Counted from the stretch's first letter, positions 9,528 through 19,597 are shown. The stretch is DNA of 64,000 bases from Ornithinibacillus halotolerans (GCF_014637405.1 NZ_BMEY01000006.1:53357-117356), one strand, 5' to 3'. Numbers and translations: made by a program. Notes: generated by a model not told the origin, from the letters alone.

Positions 9528-10367
9528 ATGGAAAATAAATTTTGCACCTTGAAGAAATTTGTAACGGTAATAATCACATTGTTCCTAGGTACTTTAATAA
9601 AATTATTTTATGATACAAACATAATTAAAATAAATCGTGTTCAGTTTAAAACTAATAAAATCCCACGAGGATCAAAAGTTTCAATTTTACAAGTGAGTGA
9701 TCTACATAATAAAGTGTTTGGTAAGAAAAATAAAAGATTGATTCAATCAGTAAAGGAAGCGGACGCAGATATCGTCGTCTTAACTGGCGATTTAATTAGT
9801 AGAGGGACATCGGAATTTAATAAGGTTTATGATTTTATTGAGATGATCAAACAGATAAATCAAAATGTCTTTTATGTAACCGGAAATCATGAAATGACAA
9901 ATGATAACTTAGAAGAATTTATAAATGGCCTACGAGACCGAGGCGTTGTTGTATTACGTAATGAAAATAGGGTAGTCACTATACAACATATTGACATTAA
10001 TTTAGTCGGTATTGATAATGAATCAACTAATCATGAAGATATGAATGGTGCTTTTGCTGATGTGAATCAAGGGAATTATACGATACTACTTTCACATTCC
10101 CCAAGTGTCGTAAATAATTATCATAGTATAAAGGCAGATTTAATTTTGAGCGGTCATACACATGGTGGCCAAGTGAGATTTCCATTTGTAGGAGCAATTA
10201 TTGGTCCGGACAGAAGTTTATTCCCAGTTTTAGATAAAGGTGTATTTAAAATCACAACGGAACAATTTTTATATATAGATAGCGGTGTTGGAACCACAGG
10301 TTATCCAGTTAGATTTTTGAATCAGAGTCAGATTAGTTTAATCGAATTGAAACATGAAATGGAATAA
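9528..10367 (+). CDS. Membrane-anchored metallophosphoesterase
   Basis: A calcineurin-like phosphoesterase of 279 residues with an N-terminal membrane segment (residues about 9-27). The dimetal-site blocks appear in order: DLHNKVFG, GDLISRG, GNHEM and SGHTHGGQ. This is the arrangement seen in the YkuE/YaeI group, whose members act on lipid-linked phosphates such as UDP-diacylglucosamine or polyprenyl phosphates, or on unknown substrates. It has its own terminator and no functional neighbours. Confidence 0.88.
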   Translation: MENKFCTLKKFVTVIITLFLGTLIKLFYDTNIIKINRVQFKTNKIPRGSKVSILQVSDLHNKVFGKKNKRLIQSVKEADADIVVLTGDLISRGTSEFNKVYDFIEMIKQINQNVFYVTGNHEMTNDNLEEFINGLRDRGVVVLRNENRVVTIQHIDINLVGIDNESTNHEDMNGAFADVNQGNYTILLSHSPSVVNNYHSIKADLILSGHTHGGQVRFPFVGAIIGPDRSLFPVLDKGVFKITTEQFLYIDSGVGTTGYPVRFLNQSQISLIELKHEME

Positions 10368-10401
10368 AGATTTCGCGCATGATAAGGAGTAAAAGGCTAA
10401 G

Positions 10402-10436
10402 AAAGACAGCTTGCAGATTTTTACAAGCTGTCTTTT
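10402..10436. terminator. Bidirectional terminator
   Basis: The 11-bp arms AAGACAGCTTG and CAAGCTGTCTT are flanked by T on the plus strand and A on the other side, between convergent genes. Confidence 0.85.
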
Positions 10437-10437
10437 A

Positions 10438-11481
10438 TTACTTTTGAGGAACTTTTTTAAACAATATAAAAGCAAGATAGATCAAGCCTACATAGCCAAA
10501 TATCGGATATAAAATGGAAAGTAGTTGTCCATACCCGTACTGTTGGCTAACTAAAAAAATAATAAGAAGAACAATTAAGGTAGAATGATTGTTCCTTAAA
10601 CCAAAACTCATTTTTAATTGTCTGCTGATCCCGTAAACATTAGCAGTTACCGTATTAAAAATTTCACTAAAAATAATAATTAAAAATAATACATGGATGA
10701 ACCTACCAAACTGTTTTACAATTTCAGCCATTGGTATGTCAAAGGGAAATGTTCCGGGATTTACCAATAGGGAAAAATGACTGAGTAATAATAAAATGAA
10801 TAATCCAAGCCCCCCAAAGAACCCTCCCCATTTAAGAACTCTTTCATCTTTCATTTCCTTGCCTAAAGGTACGAGTACGACTAGTGCGGTAATAATATTG
10901 AAAGAAGCATATGTAAAAGGTGAGATAATCCAAAATGAGTTACTTGGTATTTTTAACATAAATAAAGGACTAAGCAGTTCAATTGGATTTTCACTAAATA
11001 ATGAAATGAAGATAAATATGCCAAATAAAATTATTAATGGAACTATATAAGCATTTATAGCAAAGAGGCCGTTTAATCCTTTTAAGACAACAAAGTATAC
11101 GAGAGTAATTGTCATAATAACCCCAAATAGATAAGGAATTCCAAGTTGTTCGTGAAATACAGCACCTGCACCAGATAACATAACAGATGTTACAGACATT
11201 ACAATGATGAATATAATTGCGTTGATTAGTCTACCCCAGATTTTTCCAAAGATATACTCATTAAACTCTTTATATGAGTATGCTTCTATTTTGGCTGAGA
11301 TTAACATAATTTTTGTTCCGAAAAAAGTTAACAGATAACAACTGATAAAAATACCAATCGTGCCTAATACTCCAAAATTACTAAAAAAAGTTACTATCTC
11401 CTTACCTGTTGCAAAGCCTGCACCAATGACTGTTCCAATATAAGTTGCCGCTACAAGCATGATCGCTATCCATTGATTCAT
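10438..11481 (-). CDS. ykvI: YkvI family membrane protein (APC-superfamily-like transporter)
   Basis: An integral membrane protein of 347 residues with about ten hydrophobic helices. The N-terminus (MNQWIAIMLVAATYIGTVIG, then AGFATGKEI) matches the YkvI family of Bacillus, which has an amino-acid-transporter-like fold and no firmly assigned substrate. The start at 11481 has GGGAGG seven bases upstream; the longer frame from 11532 is unsupported. It is a single gene. Confidence 0.82.
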   Translation of the reverse strand: MNQWIAIMLVAATYIGTVIGAGFATGKEIVTFFSNFGVLGTIGIFISCYLLTFFGTKIMLISAKIEAYSYKEFNEYIFGKIWGRLINAIIFIIVMSVTSVMLSGAGAVFHEQLGIPYLFGVIMTITLVYFVVLKGLNGLFAINAYIVPLIILFGIFIFISLFSENPIELLSPLFMLKIPSNSFWIISPFTYASFNIITALVVLVPLGKEMKDERVLKWGGFFGGLGLFILLLLSHFSLLVNPGTFPFDIPMAEIVKQFGRFIHVLFLIIIFSEIFNTVTANVYGISRQLKMSFGLRNNHSTLIVLLIIFLVSQQYGYGQLLSILYPIFGYVGLIYLAFILFKKVPQK

Positions 11482-11674
11482 AAGAATACCTCCCACAAAT
11501 ATGTATATGTTGAAGGTGGCAAGATAAGACAAGCTTTCTATCGTGAATCTGAGAAATTGTAAGAAAGCTTCTTGATAGGAGGTAAATTCACTATCCTTGC
11601 AATTAAAGGAATATTTTATGCTACACTAAAGTATAAAGTATAGAGTCAAAATGTAAGAGGGGTGCTTTAGGATT

Positions 11675-13051
11675 TTGAATTTAGAAAAGGAAGTATCTAA
11701 GCTAACAAAGAAGGAATTAGTTGATTTAGTTATGGAGTTAGCAGACAGTTATCAAGATGTGGCAAGGACAATTGAATTTAAATTGTCTACACCTAGTGAT
11801 GAATTAAAAGCTAGTAAACAATTAATTCGAAAATATATTAATGAGAACAAGAGACAAGGATTTATAGCTTGGCGTAATGTTCATGCCGCGCTTCAAGGAG
11901 TAGAAATGGTTCTTGATAAAGGTAGGAACAAATTAAACAGTGGAGAGGAAGAAATGGCGGTAAAACTAGGTATTGCAGTACTCTCCAATGTTATTGACAT
12001 GCTGCAATATACGGATGATTCTGGTGGTGAAATTGGATTTACGATAAGTCAAACGATTACTTTACTTAATGACGCATCCTCACTACTACTATTATCTACA
12101 AACAATCGTGTGCAAGAGCGTACATTTAACTTAATCCTCAAGGAAGCAATGCATAAGCGGTATGATGGATGGAGTGATACCCGTTATGAACTGCTTGATG
12201 TCTGTACAATCTATTCAGCCCGTACGACTGTAAGAAGAAAATTAGAAGAAACGGTAGAGAAGTTATTAAACCAACTTGCATCTATACCTTCCAGGTCTTC
12301 TGATCATGATAAAGAAGCATTGTTACAAATTCAGTTAAAGATACTTGAAAGAAATGGTGAAGTCGAACAAGCAACTGAATTTGTATATAACCATTTAGAA
12401 TATGATTCATTTCGGAAAATGGCTATTGAAAAAGAAATGGAACTTGAAAACTATAAATCTGCCTTGGATCTTTGCATAGAAGGAGAAGAAAAATATCATT
12501 TATATCCGGGACTTGTGAAAGAATGGAAGAAGTATCGTCTACAGATATACGAAGAAACAAATAATATTGAAAAACAAAAAGAACTTCTCCTTGAGTTTGT
12601 ACTAGATAATCAATATGACGCTTATCGGAAGTTAAAGGAATTATATTCTAATGGGGAATGGCAGAATGTGTTAGAGGATATTTTTCTAATGTTTGAGGAA
12701 AAAACAGAGTACTTACCCCATGTCTATGAATATATCGCCCAATCAGAGAATCGCAGTGACAAAATTTTAAACTATGTAGAACAATCTCCTTCTACGATAC
12801 TAGAGCTTTATCGAGATATTAAAGAAGATTATCCAGAGAAAATGGAAGAAATCTTTACAAACTATTTATTATTTGAAGCTAATAATGCTCGGGATAGAAG
12901 AGAGTATAAAGCTGTTTGCAAGAAGCTGTTAATATATAAGGAAGCCTGTGGGGATAATAAATTTGAACAATTAGTTATTAAATTAAAGGATACCTATGAG
13001 CGAAAACCTGCCTTTATAAATGAACTGGATAAAATTGAAAAACTCGCATGA
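11675..13051 (+). CDS. Hypothetical alpha-helical repeat protein
   Basis: A 458-residue cytoplasmic protein starting at a TTG (MNLEKEVSKLTKKELVDLV). It is almost entirely predicted helix with TPR-like degenerate repeats in the C-terminal half and no signal peptide or catalytic motif. Its N-terminal pattern resembles proteins that accompany SWIM zinc-finger families in Bacillaceae, but I cannot name the family with confidence. AGAGGGG lies 12 bases upstream of the TTG, which is a wide spacing, so the exact start is uncertain. Confidence 0.65.
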   Translation: MNLEKEVSKLTKKELVDLVMELADSYQDVARTIEFKLSTPSDELKASKQLIRKYINENKRQGFIAWRNVHAALQGVEMVLDKGRNKLNSGEEEMAVKLGIAVLSNVIDMLQYTDDSGGEIGFTISQTITLLNDASSLLLLSTNNRVQERTFNLILKEAMHKRYDGWSDTRYELLDVCTIYSARTTVRRKLEETVEKLLNQLASIPSRSSDHDKEALLQIQLKILERNGEVEQATEFVYNHLEYDSFRKMAIEKEMELENYKSALDLCIEGEEKYHLYPGLVKEWKKYRLQIYEETNNIEKQKELLLEFVLDNQYDAYRKLKELYSNGEWQNVLEDIFLMFEEKTEYLPHVYEYIAQSENRSDKILNYVEQSPSTILELYRDIKEDYPEKMEEIFTNYLLFEANNARDRREYKAVCKKLLIYKEACGDNKFEQLVIKLKDTYERKPAFINELDKIEKLA

Positions 13052-13149
13052 TTGTAAATAAATTATTTTCTTTATACTCCTTGAAGGATAAAGAATAAGG
13101 AAAGTCGAATTCTATTATAGAATGATAAGTTTATCCTAGGAGGGGTATG

Positions 13150-13545
13150 ATGGGAAGATTAGTACATTTTGAGGTTCATGTTATAGATATGGAGCGAGCA
13201 CTAAATTTCTATGGCGAAGTTTTTGGGTGGAAGTTTGAGGACTGGAGTGACTATGCGGGAATGCCTTATTTTGGGGCAGTAACAGGTGATGACAATGAAC
13301 TAGGAATCAATGGCGCCTTAATGCAACGTAAAGGTGCACCACCAGAGCCCGGTCAACCAATGAATGGATTTTCATGTACGATAAATGTTGAAGATTATGA
13401 CACTACCGAAGCGAAAATTCTTGAACTTGGCGGAAAAGTAGCTTTGCCTAAGTATGCTTTACCTGGTATGGCTTGGCAAGGTTACTACTTAGATACAGAA
13501 GGAAATGTTATTGGTATTCATCAACCTGATGAGAATGCAAAATAA
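13150..13545 (+). CDS. VOC family (glyoxalase/bleomycin resistance fold) protein
   Basis: A 131-residue protein with paired beta-alpha-beta-beta-beta modules: LVHFEVHVIDMERALNFYGE at the start and GNVIGIHQPDE at the end, the latter carrying the metal-ligand-like residues of the superfamily. Function within the vicinal-oxygen-chelate superfamily cannot be assigned. Two adjacent ATG codons exist; the second lies six bases after AGGAGG and is preferred. It is followed by a strong terminator. Confidence 0.83.
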   Translation: MGRLVHFEVHVIDMERALNFYGEVFGWKFEDWSDYAGMPYFGAVTGDDNELGINGALMQRKGAPPEPGQPMNGFSCTINVEDYDTTEAKILELGGKVALPKYALPGMAWQGYYLDTEGNVIGIHQPDENAK

Positions 13546-13555
13546 TATGCATTGT

Positions 13556-13588
13556 CCCCCACATATGTACGTCTTGTGTATGTGGGGG
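13556..13588. terminator. Bidirectional terminator
   Basis: The arms CCCCCACATA and TATGTGGGGG lie between the convergent VOC and nitrilase genes. Confidence 0.8.
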
Positions 13589-13599
13589 ATATTTATTAT

Positions 13600-14511
13600 T
13601 TATTGCTTCTTTTCGTTCACTATAAGTTGAAAAATATCCTTTCGATTGTAATGTCCAACTGGATCAAAATCAAAATGGCTACGAGTAATGTCATCTAGAT
13701 TTAATTGGGCATAGAGTATTTCCTCTTTTCCAAATACTGGTTCCACAATAAATTCTCCAAGAGGACTAACGATACAACTTCCGCCTCTAGTAATTTCATG
13801 AGGCATCTTTTTAATATCCTCGTTTTCGAGTAAATCTTCTTCATACATATCCTTTGTTGAATACTGATTACATGATAAAACAAAGCATCTACCTTCAAGT
13901 GCAATATGCTGCATGCTAGCAAACCATGTGTCACGTGCATCAGCTGTTGGTGCAATATATAGTTGAATTCCTTTCTCATACATTGCAGCACGTGCTAATG
14001 GCATATAATTCTCCCAACAAATTAATGAGCCAATTTTACCGTATGGAGTATTAATAACAGGCATTGTGCTTCCGTCTCCTTCACCCCAAATTAGCCTTTC
14101 ACTCCCTGTTGGTTTCAATTTCCGATGCTTTCCAAGTAAAGAGCCATCTGGCCCAAAGTAAACCGTTGTGCAATAAAGAGTACCGCCATCCTTTTCTACA
14201 ATTCCCATAACAACATAAGCGCCGATCTCTTTGGCGGCATTTCCAAGTAAATCTATTTCAGGACTAGGTATGGTGATGGAATTTTGTGCGTATCGTAAAA
14301 ACTCATTACGACCTGTATCTGATCGACTTCCAACTATAGCACCAAAACTCATTCCTCTAGGGTATGCAGGGATAAACACTTCTGGAAAAACGATAATGTT
14401 TGCATTTTCCCTACCAGCTTCTTGAATTAATTGAAGAGCTTTGTCTACACTTTTCTCCTTATTCATCACAATAGAACCAGCCTGTACTACGGCAACCTTA
14501 ACTGTCGACAT
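13600..14511 (-). CDS. Nitrilase / carbon-nitrogen hydrolase
   Basis: A 303-residue cytoplasmic hydrolase of nitriles or amides. The catalytic triad of the nitrilase superfamily is visible: Glu in FPEVFIPAYPRG, Lys in KHRKLKPTG and Cys in SLICWENYMPLAR. The FIPAYPRG and CWENYMPLAR forms are typical of true nitrilases (branch 1) rather than amidases or carbamoylases. The ATG at 14511 follows AAAGGAGG at seven bases; the longer frame from 14565 is not supported. It stands alone, and its physiological nitrile is unknown. Confidence 0.88.
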   Translation of the reverse strand: MSTVKVAVVQAGSIVMNKEKSVDKALQLIQEAGRENANIIVFPEVFIPAYPRGMSFGAIVGSRSDTGRNEFLRYAQNSITIPSPEIDLLGNAAKEIGAYVVMGIVEKDGGTLYCTTVYFGPDGSLLGKHRKLKPTGSERLIWGEGDGSTMPVINTPYGKIGSLICWENYMPLARAAMYEKGIQLYIAPTADARDTWFASMQHIALEGRCFVLSCNQYSTKDMYEEDLLENEDIKKMPHEITRGGSCIVSPLGEFIVEPVFGKEEILYAQLNLDDITRSHFDFDPVGHYNRKDIFQLIVNEKKQ

Positions 14512-14683
14512 CTGACTCCCTCCTTTGCTGAAAGTATAGCTAGAAAGAGACTTTTTGTAAAACAAAGACTTTAGGGAAAATTACTTAAATAACTTACGAC
14601 GAAATTCGACAAAAACTGACGGGTGTCAGGCACTTTGAAACTATGGTAATATTTAATTAATTAGGAGAGGAGCGCGCTGATTT

Positions 14684-15214
14684 ATGAAAAAACTAAAAAG
14701 AAAAAGTGTGGCTACGTTACTTTTGTTCTTTGCACTACTAGTATTAACAAGTTGTCAGCCGGGTGTTGATAATCTTATTGATGGTGATGTACAAGTTACT
14801 GATGAGATGAATGAAGTCATTTCCGATTACATTGTTCAAAAATATTCTTCCTCTTATGCACATACAGACAAACAATTTGAAGTACATAAAGTCTATGGTA
14901 CGAGTGAAGTGGACGGAGTTATTACTGTGTATATATGGTCTTTTTTTGCTGGATTTAATGAATCAACTGGGATGGAAAATCAAGCGGCTCATTCATTGCC
15001 TGCGGTCATACAATTAAGTAAACAGGATAATAAATATTCGGTTATCGACTATACAGAACCTAAAGATGGGAGTTTGTATGAGTCTTCTTTGAAAAAAATG
15101 TTTCCAAAGAAATATGTAAAACTTGCTCAAAAAGACGCGGGAAATATAGAGGATCTGCAACTTGAGATGGATGAAAAAGTAAAACAGTGGCTAGAGGAAA
15201 TAGGGAGTAACTAG
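14684..15214 (+). CDS. Hypothetical lipoprotein
   Basis: A 176-residue exported lipoprotein. A lysine-rich n-region, a hydrophobic stretch and the lipobox LTSC (Cys near residue 25) are clear. The mature part has a small alpha/beta-like pattern and no motif I recognise. Just upstream (14619-14636) is the short motif TGACGGGTGTCAGGCACT, a type of sequence that recurs between genes in Bacillaceae. The gene is preceded by GGAGAGGAG. Confidence 0.75.
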   Translation: MKKLKRKSVATLLLFFALLVLTSCQPGVDNLIDGDVQVTDEMNEVISDYIVQKYSSSYAHTDKQFEVHKVYGTSEVDGVITVYIWSFFAGFNESTGMENQAAHSLPAVIQLSKQDNKYSVIDYTEPKDGSLYESSLKKMFPKKYVKLAQKDAGNIEDLQLEMDEKVKQWLEEIGSN

Positions 15215-15257
15215 CTTCCTAGTCATAATGGAGATGGTTGTAAATTACTATATAAAA

Positions 15258-15283
15258 GGCGAAATCATTACGATGATTTCGCC
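15258..15283 (-). terminator. Terminator for dsdA
   Basis: The perfect 11-bp stem GGCGAAATCAT/ATGATTTCGCC has a four-base loop and is followed by TTTT when read on the minus strand. It may also stop the lipoprotein transcript. Confidence 0.75.
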
Positions 15284-15309
15284 TCCTAACATATAAATAC
15301 TTTCAATCT

Positions 15310-16656
15310 TTAAATCCATTCTTTTCCCTTCTGATAGTATTCCGTCATCACTTCTTTAGGAACCATACTCCCACCAGTTCCCCAAACAATATGAGTGGCA
15401 CTACCCATTTGCTTGTTCAATTGATTCTTTTTAAAATAGTTAGTTCCATCTCGAAATAACATTGTTGGACCAATCATTCCAGCTAAAGCAGAAGGTTCTA
15501 AATAAATTTCCTCAGTATCAACTAATTTCTTTAATAAACTATACAGTTGGTCATCACTAACGGTATAACTACCACTTAAGAAAGGCTCCATTACTTTCCC
15601 AACAAAACCAGAAGGTCTCCCGACTGCAAGACCATCTGCAGCAGTTATATTATCAATTCCAATATCTTGTACAGAGATTTTATCATGGAGTCCTGTCATG
15701 AGACCGAGTAACATACTTGGTGAATGTGTTGGTTCTGCAAAAAAACAATGAACATGATCTTGAAATAATAACTTCAACCCAAACGCAATTCCACCAGGTC
15801 CTCCACCTACACCACAAGGTAGATATACGAATAATGGATGATCCTCGTCTACTGTTACCTCTAATTCTTCTAACTGTTTAACTAGTCGAAATGCTGCAAC
15901 TGCATACCCTAAAAATAGATCCATAGAATTTTCATCGTCTACAAAATGGCAGGAAGGATCTTTTTCTGCTTGGCGCCGGCCTTCCTCTACTGCTTTACTG
16001 TAATCAGATTCATATTCAATTACGGTGGCACCTTTCTTTCGAAGTAAGTCTTTTTTCCATTGTTTTGCATCAGATGACATATGAACAGTAACATTGAATC
16101 CTAATTTCGTACCGATAATACCTATGCTTAGTCCTAAATTCCCCGTAGATCCTACCGCTATTGTATATTGAGAGAAAAAATCCCTGAATGTCTGACTATC
16201 AAAAATAGAATAGTCCTTATGAATCGTCAATAATTCGTGTTCGATAGCTAATTCTTCCGCGTATTTAAGAACTTCATAGATTCCACCTCTTGCTTTGATA
16301 GAACCAGAGATAGGGAGGTTACTATCGCGTTTTAGTAGTAAATCTCCATGGATTTTTTGGTTAAACTGCTGTTCTAAAGCTTCTTTCATCGAAGCAATGC
16401 TAATGAGAAGCGATTCGATGATTCCTTTCATCGGCCTTGTTTCAGGAAAAGCGGTAGCAATGTATGGTGCAAAGCGCTTCAACCTTTCTTCTGCCTCTAT
16501 TACGTCATCCAATCCTAAAGGAGATTTTTTGATACTACTGTCGAATAACTCCTTTTTTGGGTTTACCCAGAATAATTCTTCCAACGAAGTGAGTGATTGT
16601 ATGAGTGGTTGGAGAGTTTCATTTAATAGAAGTGCTTCCATATTTAGATTGTCCAC
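15310..16656 (-). CDS. dsdA: D-serine ammonia-lyase (D-serine dehydratase)
   Basis: A PLP-dependent enzyme of 448 residues that converts D-serine to pyruvate and ammonia, detoxifying D-serine and supplying carbon and nitrogen. The PLP lysine lies in SGSIKARGG (near residue 117), the substrate/phosphate glycine loop is [10 protein letters not shown], and CGVGGGPGG is the second phosphate-binding loop. Length equals that of known DsdA proteins. The GTG start is set by AAGGAGG seven bases upstream. No dsdC-type regulator is nearby. Confidence 0.93.
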   Translation of the reverse strand: MDNLNMEALLLNETLQPLIQSLTSLEELFWVNPKKELFDSSIKKSPLGLDDVIEAEERLKRFAPYIATAFPETRPMKGIIESLLISIASMKEALEQQFNQKIHGDLLLKRDSNLPISGSIKARGGIYEVLKYAEELAIEHELLTIHKDYSIFDSQTFRDFFSQYTIAVGSTGNLGLSIGIIGTKLGFNVTVHMSSDAKQWKKDLLRKKGATVIEYESDYSKAVEEGRRQAEKDPSCHFVDDENSMDLFLGYAVAAFRLVKQLEELEVTVDEDHPLFVYLPCGVGGGPGGIAFGLKLLFQDHVHCFFAEPTHSPSMLLGLMTGLHDKISVQDIGIDNITAADGLAVGRPSGFVGKVMEPFLSGSYTVSDDQLYSLLKKLVDTEEIYLEPSALAGMIGPTMLFRDGTNYFKKNQLNKQMGSATHIVWGTGGSMVPKEVMTEYYQKGKEWI

Positions 16657-16776
16657 GTTAATCCCTCCTTAAGTAAAATATTATAGGTAACTACCATATT
16701 AGCATATCTGTTATACAGAAAATTTAAATAATATGATAAGATTATAATACTATCCTGTTCCTCATATAAAATATAG

Positions 16777-17055
16777 ATTGAGGAAATTGTCTTTAGAGGC
16801 TTTATACTAAGAAAGTTAATGGACTATTATCATTTCTGGCTAGCCAATACAGTTACAGCATTATTATTTGTTTCGATTCACTTTCCAATTTGGTTTTATC
16901 GTGGAATGTTCGAATTCCCAGGCATTGTTAGTCCAATCCTAACTACATTTATATTGGGTATCATTTTTGGTTACATTTATAGGAAAAGTAATTCGCTATG
17001 GTCAGTAATAATCATCCATTCTATGTATAACCTATTAGTTTCATTGTTCTTTTAG
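16777..17055 (+). pseudogene. CPBP family intramembrane protease, 5'-truncated remnant
   Basis: The reading frame encodes the C-terminal half of a CAAX-processing/bacteriocin-processing (CPBP, ABI) membrane protease. Codons upstream of the first ATG (16819) continue in frame as IEEIVFRGFILRKL, which is the catalytic EExxxR motif of the family, so the homologous region starts before any usable start codon. A TAG at 16774 then closes the frame and the N-terminal helices are absent. The second motif region SIHFP and a late HSMYN histidine are present. I conclude that the gene lost its 5' half; expression as a functional protease is unlikely. Confidence 0.75.
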
Positions 17056-17105
17056 TTATTTTCGCATTTATTATAGGGGAAAATGATAATGGAAGGAGTG
17101 ATTTT

Positions 17106-17267
17106 ATGGAAAAGATCATTCATAAAGAAAGTGAAGCTGATTTCATACAATACGCATTTGTCACTTTACTATCTTTGTTAACTTTTAAGAAAATAAGGAA
17201 ACTAGAGAGCTATAGATTGGAACTCAAAAAGAAACGTGAACAAAAGGATGAACATTATAGAGTTTAA
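17106..17267 (+). CDS. Small hypothetical protein (53 aa)
   Basis: A short gene with a strong ribosome binding site (GGAAGGAG, seven bases before the ATG). The product has one weak hydrophobic segment (FIQYAFVTLLSLLTF) followed by a highly basic, charged C-terminal helix, suggesting a small membrane-associated protein. No family is recognised. It lies 50 bases after the CPBP remnant and 30 bases before the next gene. Confidence 0.6.
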   Translation: MEKIIHKESEADFIQYAFVTLLSLLTFKKIRKLESYRLELKKKREQKDEHYRV

Positions 17268-17297
17268 AAGATAAAAGAGATTTAAGAGGTGTAAGTA

Positions 17298-17792
17298 ATG
17301 AATATAAACAAATTTGATGAATTTATTATCATAACAACAAAATTAAATGAGATTGGAATAACTCCATTGTTAATGGGCTCAGTTGGATTAGAAGTTGTGA
17401 CTGGAAAGGATTGGGAATCTGGGGATTTAGACATACATGTACCTGGTGATGAAAGAGGATGGGAAGTACCACCAGATCGTAATATCTATAATTGGTCGGA
17501 GATTGAGAAGCTCATGATGAATTTAGGTTATGAATTAGTAGATTTGCACGAACATGAATTTACTAAAAATGGATTATCTGTTGAGTTTGGCATTATTGAT
17601 ACTTTACCAAGTTTTGCAGGAATTGCTCTTGAAGACTTAGAATTACAACAAACAAGAGGAGCACAATATTATTTGCTAAATCCTAAACAATATTTGCAAG
17701 TTTATGAGGCATCTTCTAAGGACAGTTATCGTGCTAATCAAAATAATAATAAAGACTTAAGTAAAATTGAATATTTGAAACGAATAATGTAA
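17298..17792 (+). CDS. Nucleotidyltransferase-fold-like hypothetical protein
   Basis: A 164-residue protein whose region LLMGSVGLEVVTGKDW followed by SGDLDIHVPG resembles the substrate-binding strand, Gly-Ser and paired Asp of minimal nucleotidyltransferases (AbiEii/ANT-like). The C-terminal segment YLLNPKQYLQVYEAS followed by a lysine-rich tail is also typical of that group. AGAGG lies seven bases before the ATG. Activity and substrate are unknown; the assignment rests on pattern only. Confidence 0.6.
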   Translation: MNINKFDEFIIITTKLNEIGITPLLMGSVGLEVVTGKDWESGDLDIHVPGDERGWEVPPDRNIYNWSEIEKLMMNLGYELVDLHEHEFTKNGLSVEFGIIDTLPSFAGIALEDLELQQTRGAQYYLLNPKQYLQVYEASSKDSYRANQNNNKDLSKIEYLKRIM

Positions 17793-17843
17793 GGAACAAC
17801 ATAATAGCTGGTTGAAACACATAGCGGCAGGAAGAGGATTGTT

Positions 17844-18290
17844 ATGGGAAAACTCTATTTTAAAAATATAACTGATACGAATGAAAAACAGGTAAGAAAA
17901 ATTGAACTAAGGCAAGAACAAGAGCATTTTATTGAGACGGTAGCTGAGTGTCTAGAAGAGGCTAGTATATATAAAGAATGGCATCCAGTTGCTATTTATT
18001 ATGACGAACATATAATTGGTTTTGCGATGTATGGTTCTTTTGGGCCTAATAAAGATACTTGGATTGACCGAATTATGATCGATAAACGATTCCAAGGCAA
18101 AGGCTATGGAAGAATGGCAATGGAGCGACTAATACCCATTGTGGCTCAAGATTATGGGGTTGATGTAATTTATTTAAGCATTCTTGAAGAAAATACAGTT
18201 GCTCGTCGATTATATGAAAGTATTGGTTTTGCATATATGGATGAAAAAGACCCGAATGGAGAACTAATCTTTAAATATGTACTTGATTAA
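17844..18290 (+). CDS. GNAT acetyltransferase, BltD-like (spermine/spermidine type)
   Basis: A 148-residue N-acetyltransferase. The acetyl-CoA pyrophosphate loop is RFQGKGYGR (Q/RxxGxG/A), preceded by WIDRIMID and followed by the ARRLYESIGF motif B helix. The arrangement, with a conserved GFAMYG strand, matches the BltD polyamine acetyltransferase of B. subtilis. Polyamines are therefore the likely acceptors, but other amines are possible. AGGAAGAGG precedes the ATG. Confidence 0.8.
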   Translation: MGKLYFKNITDTNEKQVRKIELRQEQEHFIETVAECLEEASIYKEWHPVAIYYDEHIIGFAMYGSFGPNKDTWIDRIMIDKRFQGKGYGRMAMERLIPIVAQDYGVDVIYLSILEENTVARRLYESIGFAYMDEKDPNGELIFKYVLD

Positions 18291-18382
18291 TTAGGAGAGT
18301 TCTATTAACTTTTTTCATAATAAAGGAAGATAATAAGTCTTACATACATATGCTCCAAAATATAATTCTTGTTAAAATAAAA

Positions 18383-18417
18383 GGGTGCAAACTATTAAGT
18401 GAATAGTAATGCACCCA
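18383..18417. terminator. Bidirectional terminator
   Basis: The interrupted stem GGGTGC-ACTATT/AATAGT-GCACCC is flanked by A and T runs, between convergent acetyltransferase and VOC genes. Confidence 0.8.
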
Positions 18418-18427
18418 TTTATTCTGA

Positions 18428-18841
18428 TTAACTTAAATATTTCTCTTTAAAATCAGGACTAAGTTCACTCCATACATCAAATAGATTTCCATCTAAATCA
18501 GAGAATACAAAATTTCTACCAGCATGTCCTCTATTTTCAATTTCTCCGACTGTCATACCTTTCTTGGTGAAGTCTTCGTGTAAATATTTTAAAGCCGTTA
18601 ATCCATCTACCTCAAAAGTTAATGAAAATCGCTCTTTTCCATAGATGTCACTGAAATTAGAATGTTCATTCTCTAGTGACTTAACTAGAAAAAAACTTTG
18701 ATTTGCAAAATTCAATATTGCTTTATCATCATCTTTGTAATTTAATTCTGCATCTAAATGTTTTACATACCAGTCTGATGCTTGTTCTACATTACTTACT
18801 GGTAAATAGGTTGTACCTACACGTAATAATTTCTGTTTCAT
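18428..18841 (-). CDS. VOC family (glyoxalase-like) protein
   Basis: A 137-residue vicinal-oxygen-chelate fold protein: VGTTYLPVSNVEQASDWYVK at the N-terminus and GNLFDVWSEL at the C-terminus mark the two half-domains. AGAGGAGAG precedes the ATG. The substrate is unknown; antibiotic resistance and small-molecule isomerisation or ring-cleavage roles all occur in the superfamily. It is unrelated in detail to the VOC protein at 13.1 kb. Confidence 0.82.
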   Translation of the reverse strand: MKQKLLRVGTTYLPVSNVEQASDWYVKHLDAELNYKDDDKAILNFANQSFFLVKSLENEHSNFSDIYGKERFSLTFEVDGLTALKYLHEDFTKKGMTVGEIENRGHAGRNFVFSDLDGNLFDVWSELSPDFKEKYLS

Positions 18842-19009
18842 GTTATCTCTCCTCTTTTTTTGGATAAATAATACATTCTCTTTTTTTATTGAATTCTCCT
18901 TTTTATTATAAAAAAAACTAGAATTTTATGTTTGGTAAATTAATTGTCGTCTGAATAGTATGGTAATATAGAACAAAATAGAATAGCTGGTAGATAGGGA
19001 GACGACATA

Positions 19010-19597
19010 ATGGCAAAAGGAGCATTTTACGCATATCATCTTGTGACGAAGAAAAAGATGGTGCTTGGACAAGTTATTCATTTCGATAAGAATCAAAAGA
19101 ATACATTATATAATTTCTTCTTTGAAAAGGAACGGCTAAACTCAAAAGGGGAAGACTTCATTCAGATTTTGTACGGGAATTATACAAATGATGGTTTACA
19201 TTTAACTAATGAAAATGCAGAAGTAGCGATTAAATATGTTAGTCAAACAATTAGAGCGATTAGAGAAGTCATTGTTGAAATGGTCAGATTAGAGGAATAT
19301 CCTGAATACCCTTCCCGATTATCTTGTCTATATGCTGCAAGGAACTATGAGGATATTTTAAAATGGGAAAAATTATTTAATTCGTTTAACCGAGAAGTAT
19401 TGCAGATTGTAAAATTAAAAGTAACTGGTAAATATTTTGAAGGTGATGCAAATCTATTACCAAAAGAAGATGGGGTACCTTTCTCGAAAAAAATAGACCA
19501 AGCGAGAGAATATTGGAAAAGTAATGGAACAAGTGACCTTCCTGAACTTTTAATTGACGGGAAGATAGAAGTAGTAGAAATTATCAAGGAATATTAA
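19010..19597 (+). CDS. DUF2441 family protein
   Basis: A 195-residue cytoplasmic protein. The N-terminus ([20 protein letters not shown]) and the following [11 protein letters not shown] segment match DUF2441, a family of unknown function from Bacillaceae. No catalytic motif is evident. Its stop codon is followed at once by the ATG of a Nudix hydrolase, so the two are probably co-expressed. Confidence 0.72.
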   Translation: MAKGAFYAYHLVTKKKMVLGQVIHFDKNQKNTLYNFFFEKERLNSKGEDFIQILYGNYTNDGLHLTNENAEVAIKYVSQTIRAIREVIVEMVRLEEYPEYPSRLSCLYAARNYEDILKWEKLFNSFNREVLQIVKLKVTGKYFEGDANLLPKEDGVPFSKKIDQAREYWKSNGTSDLPELLIDGKIEVVEIIKEY

